Part shown: positions 35,760 through 45,093 of the stretch, piece by piece
How the letters are laid out: every line of letters begins with the position of its first letter
Numbering within the stretch: the stretch's first letter is position 1
DNA from: Chaetoderma sp. LZ-2023a
Taxonomy: Eukaryota; Mollusca; Caudofoveata; Chaetodermatida; Chaetodermatidae
Direction of reading: 5' to 3'
Assembly: GCA_034401795.1 (NCBI GenBank)
Contig: CM067374.1
Coordinates: 96,226,140-96,290,139, forward strand
DNA length: 64,000 nt
Made by a program: the position numbers and the translations under genes
The notes under the pieces: model-generated
Seen by the model: only the letters and a program-made list of their open reading frames with translations
What the model was told of the DNA's origin: nothing
The model's database searches: none

Positions 35760-36609
35760 TATCTCCCTTCTGGTTTAATTTGTGCCGAGAAACGAGGTGA
35801 TGTCAACACTTTCAAAAACTCACTGTCAACATAGTGTAGTAACAATTGGCCGCACATGCAAATTAACCTCTTCAATACGTAATTAAATTGCCATATTATT
35901 CTTTGATAGGCACAATATCTTGTAAACGCATCATTGAATTTATTGAAAACGAGATCATTGCTGTTTACTAGAAATGCAACATGTATCATTTGAAAACACG
36001 TATTTATATCTTGCTCAGTTAGAATATCACAAGACAGAAGCATCAAAGCAGCCTTACGATATATTGAGTTTACGTTTGATATCCGAGCAGATGATATCTG
36101 CCATTCTTACTAATATGTTAGCAAGAAAGACAGATACTCTATCATCACAGATCAAATGTATTATCATCAATGTATCTGGTCAGCGTAAGAGGACTGACAG
36201 GTTGCCATTGTCTTGGGGCTTGAGGCACTGTCTCCCATGATGAGAAATGGAAAGCATGTCCTCCTTAGTCACCGGGTGTTGCACTCTTCTTTTTCTCCTC
36301 TGATGAATGTATATGTTACATCCATACCGGTGTGATGATACAAAACACAATGACAATGATCTATTGTAATCTTTCTAGGGACGTGATTAACGTGGTCTTT
36401 ATGTTACATACCCAAATACTCGTTAGGCTGTGCCTCTGAAAGAAGACGGACAGATTAATAAATATACAAGCAGTATGACACGAAGACGAATGTGATAAAC
36501 ACAGTGCTACACAGTTAATCCTCTAGCCACAGCGAGGTGTACCTGCTAGTGGGTGTGGATATGCACGCGCGCGCGCGTACATGTGAGTATGCGTGCATGC
36601 ATACGCATG
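35760..36609. other. Upstream flank of paralogue B, gene-free
   Basis: No convincing frame. Includes a short alternating CG run near 36566-36577. Probably 5' UTR and promoter of the receptor at its left edge. Confidence 0.4.
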
Positions 36610-36815
36610 GGGTGGTACGTTCGGTTATTTATTATTGTCAAGCATTCGTTCAATATATATAACTTCATTGACAACGCACTGGCACTAGGATATAGATCAT
36701 TCATCATCTGGAATGTAATTTTTCCGAGCGGGTTTTGAACCAGTGAATTCAAAGACTAGCCTTTGGGAGGTGAGTAGCCTATCATTAGACCAGCATCCAG
36801 AGGATCTAAATCCTC
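36610..36815 (-). mobile_element. tRNA-derived SINE-like copy 1
   Basis: On the minus strand: GGTCTAATGATAGGCTACTC (box A region), CACCTCCCAAAGG (anticodon-loop-like, as in tRNA-Gly), GGTTCAAAACCCGCTC (box B). Then a body ATTACATTCCAGATGATGAA and CTATATCCTAGTGCCA and TTGACAATAATAAA. A second copy with the same body lies at 36950-37145. Confidence 0.65.
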
Positions 36816-36949
36816 TTTCACCGGACTAGCTTTCAACTACCTGTCTCACAACCACACTAATTGATTGGAGATGAAGGTGTACATTTCAGATATTCTTAAT
36901 TGTACGTTTTTTCTGAGATCCATTCTGCTATATCACTAGGCACTCGCAG

Positions 36950-37145
36950 GTATGTAGGTTTTATTATTGTCAAGCATTAGTTCTATGATCCCTGTCATTG
37001 GCGACGCATTGGCACTAGGATATAGCTTATTCATCATCTGGAACGTAATTTTTACCTCTTTCAATTTTCGACCCAAGCGGGGTTCACACCAGTGAATTCC
37101 ACGGACACCTTCCGCCTAGAGTTTGGGCAGCGAGTAGCTATTGAT
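36950..37145 (-). mobile_element. tRNA-derived SINE-like copy 2
   Basis: Diverged partner of copy 1: AGCTACTCGCTGCCCAAACT, GGAATTCACTGGTGTGAACC, ATTACGTTCCAGATGATGAA, TATATCCTAGTGCCAATGCG, TTGACAATAATAAA. Box A is eroded; the body is well conserved. Confidence 0.6.
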
Positions 37146-37149
37146 GGTG

Positions 37150-37320
37150 TACATTAATCAACCCGGCGGTGTTCAAATCCTGCTCGACTGTCAGGTGAGC
37201 AGGTGGCGGATGAGCAATCAGTGGAAACATAGGCAATCTCCTTCACTCCTCGTTGCCTCTCCCCACCCAGGAGTATAAATGCGTACCAGTGTAAAACTGG
37301 AGAAATTACCAATAATATAC
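37150..37320 (+). mobile_element. Second tRNA-derived SINE-like element
   Basis: Plus strand: GGTGTTCAAATCCTGCTCG (box B), then TTGCCTCTCCCCACCCAGGA, GTATAAATGCGTACCAGTGT and AAAACTGGAG. The box B plus the CACCCAGGAGTATAAATG body looks like a widespread marine-invertebrate SINE type, from memory. Truncated at its head, where box A is not clear. Confidence 0.45.
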
Positions 37321-37534
37321 GGATATTTGTTATGAGCTCATGCGATCTAGTAATTCTAGTCAATCTGTATTTCATACCCATCCGGGTTTCATATTCACCC
37401 ACGGGAAATAAGTATTGTGATCGAACATCATTTTAACAATAGATTAGTTTACCGCAAGTTTACTTCTTAGGACTTGTTAGGATATTTCTGAGGACTCGGG
37501 CTGTGTTCAGCCTCTATGTCTGCATCTTCTTCCA

Positions 37535-38469
37535 CTAAAAATATTCCACGTTCCTGACTTCCCAGCAACCGATATTCGGACGTGAAATCAAATGTAATGG
37601 CTTGTTGCTCCCAAATTTATCTACGGCCACTTCAAAGGTGAAGACAGATTTACAACTTCCTATGGCGCCAGGCAAGCTATTCCAAATATCTACCACTCTA
37701 TTTGTGAACATATATTTCCTAATGTTCGTTCTAATATGGTGGTTGGACAGTCTCAAGCTATGGTCTCTTGTGCCTCTATTCTCTGCCAAGATCAGCAGCC
37801 CCTCAGAAGCTTCAGGATCATATATCTCATGGGTGAGTTTATAGACCTCAATCATGTCTCCTCTCATCCTTCTGTACTACATTGTGGGCATTTTCAGTCT
37901 CTTCAGCCTATTTATATAGCTCATGTTGCTTAATGCTGGAACTTGTTTGGATGCTCGCCATAGTACAATTTCTATTAGGGCTACATCCTTTTCAGATGAG
38001 GGCTCCACACACATACCGCATGCTCTAGGTGAGGTCTCACCAGGGCCTGGAACAGCTGCTTAAACATTTCCTCATCTAAGTAAGTGAATGTTCTTCTAAT
38101 TAGCGCCATAATGCTGTTCGCCTTGTTAACTTGGGCTCGAATGTGGCTTGAGAAGGTTAAGTTCATGTCTACTGTGACCCCAATGTCATTTTCATGTTGT
38201 GTGTTCTCAAGATTTACTAGTGTCCCATCTTGCTTGTAGAGGTGGTAGCTCTTCCCACCTGGGCGTTTTCCTGCCTTGCTCTCTACCGTCAGTACTTTGC
38301 AATTGTTTGGGTGGAATCTCAATAGCCATGTGTTTGACAACTCCTGAAGGGAGTCCAGATCCTCTTGCAACTCAATTTCATCTTTTTTGCATCTGATTGG
38401 CTTCTACATTTTTGTGTCATCTGCGAAGAGATAACATGTAGATCTTACAGTGTCAGGAAGATCATTAAT
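37535..38469 (-). pseudogene. Non-LTR reverse transcriptase, C-terminal half
   Basis: Begins with the reading frame that continues across the Polinton target duplication into CYLFADDTKM, the RT catalytic motif C. A TAG follows shortly. Then LQEDLDSLQELSNTWLLRFH, NDIGVTVDMNLTFSSH, IRRTFTYLDEEMFKQLFQAL and VRPHLEHAVCVWSPHLK, the typical CR1/L2/Jockey-group thumb and post-RT text, and in a shifted frame LRGDMIEVYKLTHEIYDPEA, RKYMFTNRVVDIWNSLP. Frameshift near 37870-37980. Reaction when intact: target-primed reverse transcription. Confidence 0.88.
38465..38469. repeat. Polinton target site duplication, left
   Basis: TTAAT, repeated at 55654-55658. Polintons duplicate six bases; the sixth reads A on the left and G on the right, so either a five-base duplication or one substituted base. 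Confidence 0.8.
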
Positions 38470-38568
38470 AGTAGTAGTATCGGGATTAAAATGACACCAC
38501 CTCCCTCAACTGGCAGCCGATCGGCGATCCGTGGCCCCCCACCGCCCTCTCAATCCCTGGGGCATAGG
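38470..38568 (+). repeat. Polinton left terminal inverted repeat
   Basis: Starts AGTAGTAGTATCGGGATTAA and ends CCTGGGGCATAGG. It matches the reverse complement of 55556-55653 with a few substitutions and one indel. The AG start is typical of Polintons. Confidence 0.95.
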
Positions 38569-38721
38569 ATTTGAGACATGTGATCGTGGGTGGTGTATGC
38601 CTCTAGATGGTGTTCCCCTGGACCGCACATGTCCAGGAGAACCTCCTCAGGATACCGGCCAGTGGCCGGCCTCTGTGTAGGCTCAGACAAACACGTAGTC
38701 TCTGCTAGAGTCGCAACGCTA

Positions 38722-39075
38722 TTATGGGACCACCCATAGTGTCTTCCATCTACCTTGACAACGCTCACCTGGCAAGATGCTAAAGTGCTTGGTATGTTCA
38801 CATGTTATGCAGAGAATCTGGTGCTGAGCAGGTGTCTCCAGCAGACAACCACGTCCTACCCTCTCCACAGCATAGAAGTGGCAGACAGACTCGATCTCGT
38901 CACGTGGGTGAAAGCGGTCGTAAATGTTTCTTTGCAAGGGGTCGACCCAAGGATTGTACTGGGGGGGGGGGGTGTTATCCCGGAAGTGGGCCCACTTGGC
39001 ATCCAATATCATGGCAGTCTCAGCGCCCTGTGCCACTGCTGTAGACGCCAGAACGAGCAGCATGATGAGAATCAT
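38722..39075 (-). CDS. Small secreted or membrane-anchored Polinton protein
   Basis: 117 codons from an ATG preceded on the minus strand by TTCATATATAGCC, a TATA-like box resembling those of other genes in the element. The N-terminus MILIMLLVLASTAVAQGAE is a good signal peptide. The mature part has cysteines (VCHFYAVERVGRGC, ILCITCEH, GERC) that could form disulphides. A longer frame starts at 39138 but would place the signal peptide internally; the inner ATG is preferred. No family recognised. Confidence 0.5.
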   Translation of the reverse strand: MILIMLLVLASTAVAQGAETAMILDAKWAHFRDNTPPPQYNPWVDPLQRNIYDRFHPRDEIESVCHFYAVERVGRGCLLETPAQHQILCITCEHTKHFSILPGERCQGRWKTLWVVP

Positions 39076-39164
39076 GGCTATATATGAACAGAGTGAACCC
39101 CTCGAGAAATATCTGTGCCAGATCAAGCCCTGCTCCATCCGGTTCGATAGTGATCTTCATCCCC

Positions 39165-40048
39165 TCAGGGGCAAGAGGCTAGCTGCTTTACTTTGCCGCC
39201 GGCTAAGAAACATAGCTCTAGGATTATATGAGTCGTTTGCGGGCTAGTGAGTCCAACTCGCTGAAGCAGTTTAACAGCACCCTTGGCTTTGGTGACATGT
39301 GACACACCATCTACCCATAGGATGCCCTCCTGGAGGTTAACAGCTTCTTCTGGTCCATCGAATGGACGACGCAGCAGGAGCTTTCCACCTGTAACCCAGA
39401 TCCAGTGACCAACCCGCGTCAGGAAGACACCTTCACCTTTGTAGGTGAGGAAGGAGGATCCCCGATTATAGAGCTTTCGAACTGTCCCATCCTTTTTCAC
39501 AACAGTGGAGAGGGAAGTAACCTCTATGTCAATGACTGCGGGAGGCCTATATAGGGGCAACCATGTTTGCCAGTCACCCCCAGGTCCAGCGCGGTACCAC
39601 GCTTCATTCTTCTCAAATATGAACTGCAGGTTTTTTGCCAGGGTTAATAGCAGGACATCAAGGGCCATCAGCGGGGCACCGTTCGAATAGGGTTTGACCA
39701 GATGAAAGCTGAGGTCGATATTTAGGGTGTTGATGTCTGCCACCTCTGTACCCGAGAGCTCAATCAACGGCTCGAGGATGTACTTACTCTTCGGGAAATC
39801 GTACCGAAACACGATCTTGTGGCCATCTATGTTGCGACCAAGGCGCTCCTTCGTCACATCCATGAGGTCTGTGAGCAGCTCCACCCCATCACCACCAATG
39901 GGGTGGAGGGAGAATGCCTTTGAGTTTGCTTCGTACTGTCGGGCGAATGACTTGCCATCGTTCTCTTCTACCTTGGCAGCATCAACTGCATACACATCTG
40001 CCAGGTCAGCAAGACCAGTCGAGTGAGCAAATATGGGTTCCGAAGCAT
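39165..40048 (-). pseudogene. Polinton protein of unknown function, ~290 codons
   Basis: A long open frame (39995-39165) whose natural start is probably the ATG at 40048, right after the boundary motif GTTTAAACCCCTCCTATAG. That ATG is out of frame by one base, so a single-base deletion just after the start codon would explain the arrangement. The product looks globular, with beta-type segments (GHKIVFRYDFPKSKYILEPL, LNIDLSFHLVKPYSNGAPLM, EGVFLTRVGHWIWVTGGKLL). I do not recognise it; a structural or capsid-associated role is only a guess from size and position. Confidence 0.5.
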
Positions 40049-40081
40049 GCTATAGGAGGGGTTTAAACAGGACATATAACC
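40049..40081. promoter_or_regulatory. Divergent promoter-like boundary
   Basis: The palindromic GTTTAAAC lies between two TATA-like boxes: CTATAG toward the minus-strand gene ending at 39165, and CATATAA toward the plus-strand gene starting near 40082. Confidence 0.5.
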
Positions 40082-40460
40082 CTGCCGATTGTCCGACTGC
40101 TGCTCTCCGGTGGTAAGAACGTAATCTCACCCTCTCTAGAGGGGAGACGGGTGGTACAGTACCGTGTAGAATGGGTCCTCTTCGAGGTGCCCCAGCACAA
40201 CATACATACACGCCAATGTGTTACATCAACCTCTGGGCAGTGCACACAGCAGCTCACTGATAGAAGTCGGCCGGGATGTGATAGAGTATCTCCCAGGTGC
40301 CAACAACAACCTATGGAAAGCTATCAGTCCTAGCCTGTTCACACCTGTAAATCACCTGTTTGACAGCCCCTCCATTAACATATATGCCAGCATGGATGGG
40401 ATATCGCACGCCCATTTAGAGTTTACACTCTTATTACTCCTTGACCTGACGACAACATGA
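40082..40460 (+). pseudogene. Small Polinton protein, frameshifted
   Basis: About 125 codons in two plus frames joined near 40240. The first reads LPIVRLLLSGGKNVISPSLE and VEWVLFEVPQHNIHTRQC; the second SSSLIEVGRDVIEYLPGANN and SINIYASMDGISHAHLEFTL. The start codon is not clear. It ends overlapping the next ATG at 40457. No family recognised. Confidence 0.4.
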
Positions 40461-41046
40461 TATCATACCAGGAATATCTGACCTTTGCCGAGATGATGAA
40501 AGAGGGTTGCCGCTTCATGACCCCTGCACAAAATGGACAGATGCTCACACTGCAACAAGGAGAGCGACTACAGCGAGAGAGCTGGTATCAACAGAACAAT
40601 AGCATTGCAAGGAGGCGAAGGAACAGTGAAGCTTCCAAATACTGGCAGGACCTCCTGAAGAAGAGTAAGCGGGACTCAGGAGTCTTGACAGATGGCGATG
40701 AGCCAGATGTCTTCACATACGACAATGAGCCAGATGTCTTCACAGACGAGGATGAGCCAGGTGTCTTCTCAGACGAGGATGAGCCAGAGGTCATGCAGTG
40801 GGAAGAGGAGATGGTGCAGAAGTGTAAGACCAAGAAAGCCATCCAGCAGCGGACCTACTATCTTGGTGATAGGTGAAGTTCCAGAAGTCACATCTCAGAA
40901 AGCTACTGGCACCTGTCATAGTGCTGGATGACCGGTGTCTAAGAGACGTCTGTCTCAACACCCGCAAGCTGGTATGGTTCGCCAGGCTCTCCAAAATGAG
41001 CCCTTCTATGACTCATGAGCAGATTCTGCAGGTGATGCCTGTTTAA
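40457..41046 (+). pseudogene. Polinton protein with acidic ~10-residue repeats
   Basis: Starts at ATG 40457. The basic helical N-terminal half (ARRRRNSEASKYWQDLLKKS) is followed by four acidic units of the form D-E-P-(D/E/G)-V-F-(T/S)-(D/Y) at about residues 75-113. A frameshift near 40870 separates the C-terminal part (VKFQKSHLRKLLAPVIVLDD, MSPSMTHEQILQ), which ends at TAA 41044-41046. That stop codon is embedded in GTTTAAGCC, the boundary motif of the next gene. Function unknown. Confidence 0.5.
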
Positions 41047-41061
41047 GCCTCCTGATATACT
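41041..41061 (+). promoter_or_regulatory. Gene-boundary motif before 41062
   Basis: GTTTAAGCC, six bases, then TATAC, directly before ATG at 41062. The TAA is also the stop codon of the preceding gene. Confidence 0.55.
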
Positions 41062-41688
41062 ATGGCAAAATCAGAGTGGCGGAAGCAACCAGAACTATAC
41101 CCCTCCCTGACTGCTGATGAGGGCGGTCCCATCCATGGCTGGCGACTCCATCAGATAGATACCATCAGGCAGAATCTCGTCCGTGAGGCAGAAAAGTACA
41201 GCACAATGCGCAGGTGATATAAGACGGCATAAAACGTCCTCGCGCATACAACCACTGCTGCATGTGTGACTGGAGCCAGTGCTGGTGTGGCTGCTGTGGC
41301 CACTATCGCTACAGGGGTGGGTGCCCTCGTCGCCATCCCGCTGGGTGGCATGACACTAGCCGCCACTGTCTTGGCCACGGGCTTGGGGGTGGGGCAGCGG
41401 CAGATCACAAGGAGGCTGGAGAAGCATGCTAAGTACGTGACACTGGCACAGAGTATGCTACAGACTACCAACGAGTCTGTCAGCAAAGCTCTCGAGGATG
41501 GCCAGGTCACCGATGAAGAGGACCACCATATACTGAAGGTCCAAGCCCTGTACTGCACGGAGAAACCTAAAGTGCGACAGCAATACCTCAAAGGCTCAAG
41601 CGGGTGGGTTGATATGGAGGAGCTAAAAAACGAGATGTTACGGCGAGGTCACCTCGGCGGTCTCTGGAGTCGAGACGACTACAAATAG
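41062..41688 (+). pseudogene. Polinton hydrophobic-helix protein, two in-frame stops
   Basis: One frame from ATG 41062 to 41688, cut by TGA (41215-41217) and TAA (41230-41232). The N-terminal part reads MAKSEWRKQPELYPSLTADE. The central segment TGASAGVAAVATIATGVGAL, VAIPLGGMTLAATVLATGLG is a long Gly/Ala-rich hydrophobic region, then a coiled helical part (RRLEKHAKYVTLAQSMLQTT, VSKALEDGQVTDEEDHHILK). Proteins with this hydrophobic region plus KALEDGxxxDEE helix recur in invertebrate Polinton-type elements, from memory. Membrane interaction is inference. Confidence 0.55.
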
Positions 41689-41706
41689 TGTGCTACCTGT
41701 ACGGTA

Positions 41707-41727
41707 GCTTTAAGAACACCAGTATAG
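41707..41727 (+). promoter_or_regulatory. Gene-boundary motif before 41728
   Basis: GCTTTAAGAACACCAGTATAG immediately precedes the ATG at 41728: a TTTAAG box, then TATAG. Confidence 0.45.
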
Positions 41728-42675
41728 ATGGCCTTCGAACTGAACCTCATGACAGTCATCCGGAGCCAACCACCCCTCCTGCGTACACCCTTGACTGGCC
41801 TGAGAGGTCTACTGGATGATATACCAGTGCTAACACCGTTCTCCATCACAGTGGATGGATGGTCCCGAACCAGTTTCTCCATCAACCCACGACCGCTGAC
41901 CAACCACCCAATCACCATCAATGATGCGAAGCTAGCTCATACTTGGATGGCTGCTCCAAGCCTTTCTTACTGGAATCAGCAGCTGAACTTTGCCGTGTGG
42001 TGTGGAGTAAGTTCCACCCTGCTTCACTCCTATTCTGATACTCCTGAAGCTGTACTCATCGCCAGCTGTCTCAGATTCCACGTGTACTTCACGGTGTGAC
42101 AAATCCTCCATGAGCTGCATGCAAGCCTCCCTGATACAAACGACTTCGACCCACAGCTCAACAGTCATAGCGTCTCAGCGGCCAGCAGACTAGAGAGAGT
42201 TCAGCACTCACCCAGACTATCGGTGGCATAGTGGTGACAACAGTGTGGCCTAGGGGTTATGTACGGTGACCCGAGACGTGACTACTCAGGATTCCCCTAT
42301 CAAACACCCCAACGAGTAGGCCACCGGAAGACAGCGACATTCTCGTTCAATCCAGACTCCGACCCTGGAGCGCTGGTGCAAAATATGCACATCACTGGCT
42401 TGCGGCAGGACTATCCAGATGTGTGGAAGTACTTTGCCCCACACACCACCTCAGGCCTCACACCGGCAGGGATCATTCGGATCAACCAGTCCCTGGAAGC
42501 ACTGTGCTACTGCCTCCTTACAGCACAGACCAAGCTGCGTCATTCCATAGATGGTGTCAGCGGAGCAGAGGTCAAGGCCATGTTCCTCAGTCTCATTGAA
42601 GATATGATCATCGTGGCAGATCCCAGCAGTCTTATTGCTAAGTTCCAGCAGGGGTTGCAGAAGGCACGTCGCTAA
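41728..42675 (+). pseudogene. Polinton structural-type protein (~315 codons), three in-frame stops
   Basis: One continuous frame from ATG 41728 to 42675 with TGA 42097, TAG 42229 and TGA 42235. Conserved-looking text: LTPFSITVDGWSRTSFSINP, ITINDAKLAHTWMAAPSLSY, WNQQLNFAVWCGVSSTLLHS, and in the last third VWKYFAPHTTSGLTPAGIIR, LEALCYCLLTAQTKLRHSID. This protein type recurs in Polinton-like elements of invertebrates, from memory; I believe it is virion-related but cannot name the exact role. The length between stops without frameshift shows recent decay by point changes. Confidence 0.55.
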
Positions 42676-42720
42676 CTTGACTTTGCTATTTCACCACACC
42701 TACAGTTGATTCCGAGCAAC

Positions 42721-43014
42721 ATGATCGTGAACATCGAGGACCTCCAAGTCAGGGGCTATAACAACATGATAGTCGAGCGGAGTTCCCCCGGTGTCCACTT
42801 CGGCTTCAACACTGATATCAACGCACCTATGCATAGTACAGACCATACAGTCGTTCCGACCCTGACACTGCAGCCAGTCGACACGACGCTTCCCATGGCA
42901 GCTCTGACCCTGACACTGCAGCCAGTCAACATGACACTGATTCCCGTGGTAGCTCTATGAGTGTTGTCAGGCCTAGCTATCGTGGTGCTCGGGATCAGCC
43001 TACTCCGCCGCTAG
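42721..43014 (+). pseudogene. Small Polinton protein with C-terminal membrane segment
   Basis: ATG 42721, preceded by TTGCTATTTCACC. It contains an internal duplication: LTLQPVDTTLPM and LTLQPVNMTLIP. A TGA at 42958-42960 is followed in frame by a hydrophobic segment VLSGLAIVVLGISLLRR and a stop at 43012-43014. Read through, it would be a 97-residue tail-anchored protein. Its end overlaps the end of the convergent gene 43000-43497 by 15 bases. Confidence 0.5.
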
Positions 43015-43497
43015 CAAATCAGCTATAAGACTATCCTGACTCTCTACAGTAGTAGTGGGGACCACGGTGAGACACTGAACCAGCTTGGCCTGCCCTACAG
43101 CCCCTATACACGCTGCCAACATGCACATCCAAGGGCTGGATGGTTCCACAACGCATCCTTTTTCCAGCTTGTAATATCGCAGAGCCGTGTTCAGCTCTGA
43201 GTCAGGTGAGGTCATGGAGGTCTGCAACTGCTGGAACACATCTGACAGATACTCCCAATCCTTGTAGAAACCTTTAGCTTGCAGGAGCTGCTCGACGATA
43301 CTCCCGCCCATGATAAGGTATTTGAGGAAGCGGATCTGCCCCTTACCAAATCTTAGATAGAGCTTCACAGTGGTCAGCTCCTCTGTCAGCTCAGCACCGG
43401 AGAGCTGAGCGAGCTCATCTGGGGTCTTCTTCTTGTAGTCCTTCAACTCCCTCCGGAAGACCGCATAGTACTTCTCACATAGCGCGAGCCTGGACAT
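43000..43497 (-). CDS. Polinton helical protein, 165 codons, intact
   Basis: An uninterrupted frame from ATG 43497, predicted largely helical (CEKYYAVFRRELKDYKKKTP, AELTEELTTVKLYLRFGKGQ). It ends with a cysteine-containing hydrophobic stretch (MCMLAACIGAVGQAKLVQCL). The start overlaps the TTTAA motif (TTAAACATG on the minus strand), facing the plus-strand gene at 43521: a divergent pair separated by 23 bases. Function unknown. Confidence 0.55.
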   Translation of the reverse strand: MSRLALCEKYYAVFRRELKDYKKKTPDELAQLSGAELTEELTTVKLYLRFGKGQIRFLKYLIMGGSIVEQLLQAKGFYKDWEYLSDVFQQLQTSMTSPDSELNTALRYYKLEKGCVVEPSSPWMCMLAACIGAVGQAKLVQCLTVVPTTTVESQDSLIADLLAAE

Positions 43498-43520
43498 GTT
43501 TAAGATGTCTCAATAGAGAG
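43498..43520. promoter_or_regulatory. Compact divergent promoter-like spacer
   Basis: GTTTAAGATGTCTCAATAGA lies between the minus-strand ATG at 43497 and the plus-strand ATG at 43521. Confidence 0.4.
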
Positions 43521-43775
43521 ATGAATATTCCTGCGTACCAATCCGGCCACCTGGCAGATGCAGACTGGGAAGATCTTATTAGCTCTCTCAACAGGGGATA
43601 CAGATATTTAACAGCATTGTATATTCAGTGCTTAAACAATGACGTCAACTGTACAGATCGTGAAGCAACTGCCCGAGAGCCAGGCGAGTCTTCAGAAGGT
43701 GGAGAAACTGCTGCGAACGAAGACACAGAAGTTACTGACCAAAGCAAAACCTCTGGCAGTCCATGTCGCCAGTAA
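43521..43775 (+). CDS. Small acidic Polinton protein
   Basis: 84 codons starting 23 bases from a divergent gene. N-terminal half NIPAYQSGHLADADWEDLIS and a Ser/Glu/Thr-rich tail. It overlaps the next gene (43639) in another frame by 137 bases; the tail may therefore be a by-product of a frame change. Function unknown. Confidence 0.4.
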   Translation: MNIPAYQSGHLADADWEDLISSLNRGYRYLTALYIQCLNNDVNCTDREATAREPGESSEGGETAANEDTEVTDQSKTSGSPCRQ

Positions 43776-44040
43776 CGTGGTGGCGAATGTGACCGCTGTG
43801 AAGATGGCAGGGGGAAATGAGGTTCTTCCTGCCACCACTGTGGCTGTCCTCGCTACAGTGGTGAGTGGGGTGGCCGGGCACTGTCCCGGAATAACTCACC
43901 CCATCCCAAAGATCACCCTCATGGGTGCCTACTACACTGTTGCCGCCAAGCTCATGGGTGAACGTGTTACACTAATGGAGGCCGCGGTTCTAGGGCTAGC
44001 AACGAGTGCAATGGCTGAGATCATCGTCGCCTACGTTTAA
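43639..44040 (+). CDS. Polinton hydrophobic protein, 133 codons, intact
   Basis: ATG 43639 is preceded by GTGCTTAAACA, a form of the boundary motif. A basic N-terminal helix (VEKLLRTKTQKLLTKAKPLA) is followed by four hydrophobic stretches (NVVANVTAVKMAGG, TVAVLATVVSGVAGH, LMGAYYTVAAKLMGE, AAVLGLATSAMAEIIVAY). Probably an integral membrane protein. Its stop TAA is embedded in GTTTAAC of the next boundary motif. Confidence 0.5.
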   Translation: MTSTVQIVKQLPESQASLQKVEKLLRTKTQKLLTKAKPLAVHVASNVVANVTAVKMAGGNEVLPATTVAVLATVVSGVAGHCPGITHPIPKITLMGAYYTVAAKLMGERVTLMEAAVLGLATSAMAEIIVAYV

Positions 44041-44059
44041 CTCCTCTGAATAGTGAGAG
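44035..44059 (+). promoter_or_regulatory. Gene-boundary motif before 44060
   Basis: GTTTAACTCCTCTGAATAGT leads to ATG 44060. It closely resembles the spacing and sequence at 43499-43520. Confidence 0.4.
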
Positions 44060-44284
44060 ATGGATCACGAGACCCCTGCAGCATATGAGTCATGGTGTGC
44101 CGGATGGTGGTATGTAGCCCATAGTCGAGCACATGGACTGAGGATCACCAATGCATGGGAATGGTGGACCACCCACAAAGCGTGCCCCTGCAGGGAGGGC
44201 CAGTACCCTGAGCACTGCTACCTATTCCCTTAGCCGACTGCGTGGTCTTCCTATGCCCAACTATTTCACTGGGGGTATGACTAG
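44060..44284 (+). pseudogene. Small Trp/Cys-rich Polinton protein
   Basis: Reads SWCAGWWYVAHSRAHGLRIT and WEWWTTHKACPC, then YPEHCYLFP and TAG at 44231-44233. The frame continues open to a TAG at 44282-44284, so the first stop may be a mutation. Four cysteines and a histidine could bind zinc. Too short for the usual length cut-offs but placed between two motif-bounded genes. Confidence 0.45.
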
Positions 44285-44287
44285 TAG

Positions 44288-44306
44288 GTTTAAGCCATGT
44301 ATATAG
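44288..44306 (+). promoter_or_regulatory. Gene-boundary motif before 44311
   Basis: GTTTAAGCCATGTATATAG, the clearest example: TTTAAGCC, three bases, TATATAG, five bases, ATG. Confidence 0.6.
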
Positions 44307-44310
44307 CACT

Positions 44311-44814
44311 ATGACTCTGTCACTCACAGACCTAGAAAGCAAAGAGCTAGGCGATCTTGCTCACTTGGGCCAGGCATGCCTCGGTTCAGAGGACACTGTT
44401 GCCCCTATCTCCTTCCTAGACTACGATGAGAAGGGAGACCCGCAGGCGATCCGAGGTACCATCACAGCCTGAGATCTCATCGGGGCCATTGATACAGTAG
44501 GACAATCGGCCATTAACAAGGTCAAGACTGTATACAAGGGGATGGGCATCAAAGACAGGGCAACGATGCGAGGTATGCTCGGAGTCGATGAGGCTGGTGC
44601 CATCAATGTTATGGCTGACTCCTATGCACAAGACCTGGTTAAGGATCTCCTGAAACTACAGAGCTCATTCCAACAGGATGGAGAGAATCTCAGGGTAGGC
44701 ACCATCGGTCTGAGCAATATCACTGTCGATGGCAAAAAAGGTGCTACCTCCAGCCTCCAGCTACCAGAGGTGAAGAAGTCAGGGTTCTTTGGTTTGCCGT
44801 TTAAGACCACATGA
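44311..44814 (+). pseudogene. Polinton protein, 168 codons, one in-frame TGA
   Basis: ATG 44311 follows the boundary motif. It starts TLSLTDLESKELGDLAHLGQ. A TGA at 44470-44472 interrupts it; downstream IGAIDTVGQSAINKVKTVYK, TMRGMLGVDEAGAINVMADS, and an end KKSGFFGLPFKTT. No cysteine pattern or membrane segment apart from a weak hydrophobic helix. Function unknown; position before the ATPase suggests a virion or packaging role (inference). Confidence 0.5.
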
Positions 44815-44819
44815 TAGTC
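44799..44819 (+). promoter_or_regulatory. Gene-boundary motif before 44820
   Basis: GTTTAAGACCACATGATAGT, then ATG 44820; a weaker TATA box (GATAG). The motif overlaps the end of the preceding gene. Confidence 0.4.
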
Positions 44820-45093
44820 ATGGCTTCCCGTGCATGTATCATACAGATACTGGATGTACTAGACACTGTGGGTGCTAACACAGGCCCTCTAAGGTATCTT
44901 CAGCAGCTGAGATTTCATGCTTGATGCCTCCATCGTATCCTTCATATCCACTGGAGGTTCAGGATTCCCCGCTCTGCTGGCGAAAGAGCTGGTGCAGGGA
45001 GTACTGCCGTTTAGTCTTCCAGATATAGACGAGGCTACCGCCGACCAAGTGCTAACCATCCTCTGCACGCATGTCTGTACCATTCGACAGTAG
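44820..45093 (+). pseudogene. Small Polinton protein, frameshifted
   Basis: The first frame (MASRACIIQILDVLDTVGAN, GPLRYLQQLR) ends at 44922-44924; the +1 frame continues MLDASIVSFISTGGSG, LLAKELVQGVLPFSLPDIDE to TAG 45091-45093. It overlaps the ATPase start by 23 bases. About 90 codons, unknown function. Confidence 0.45.

Larger units (their letters stand above)
37470..38469 (-). mobile_element. CR1/L2-like non-LTR retrotransposon, 3' part
   Basis: Downstream part of the element whose 5' part is 55654-58950; the Polinton sits between them. It includes the RT palm catalytic box CYLFADD directly after the insertion site and the C-terminal region to 37535, then a short 3' UTR. The element's 3' end is not sharply defined. 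Confidence 0.85.
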
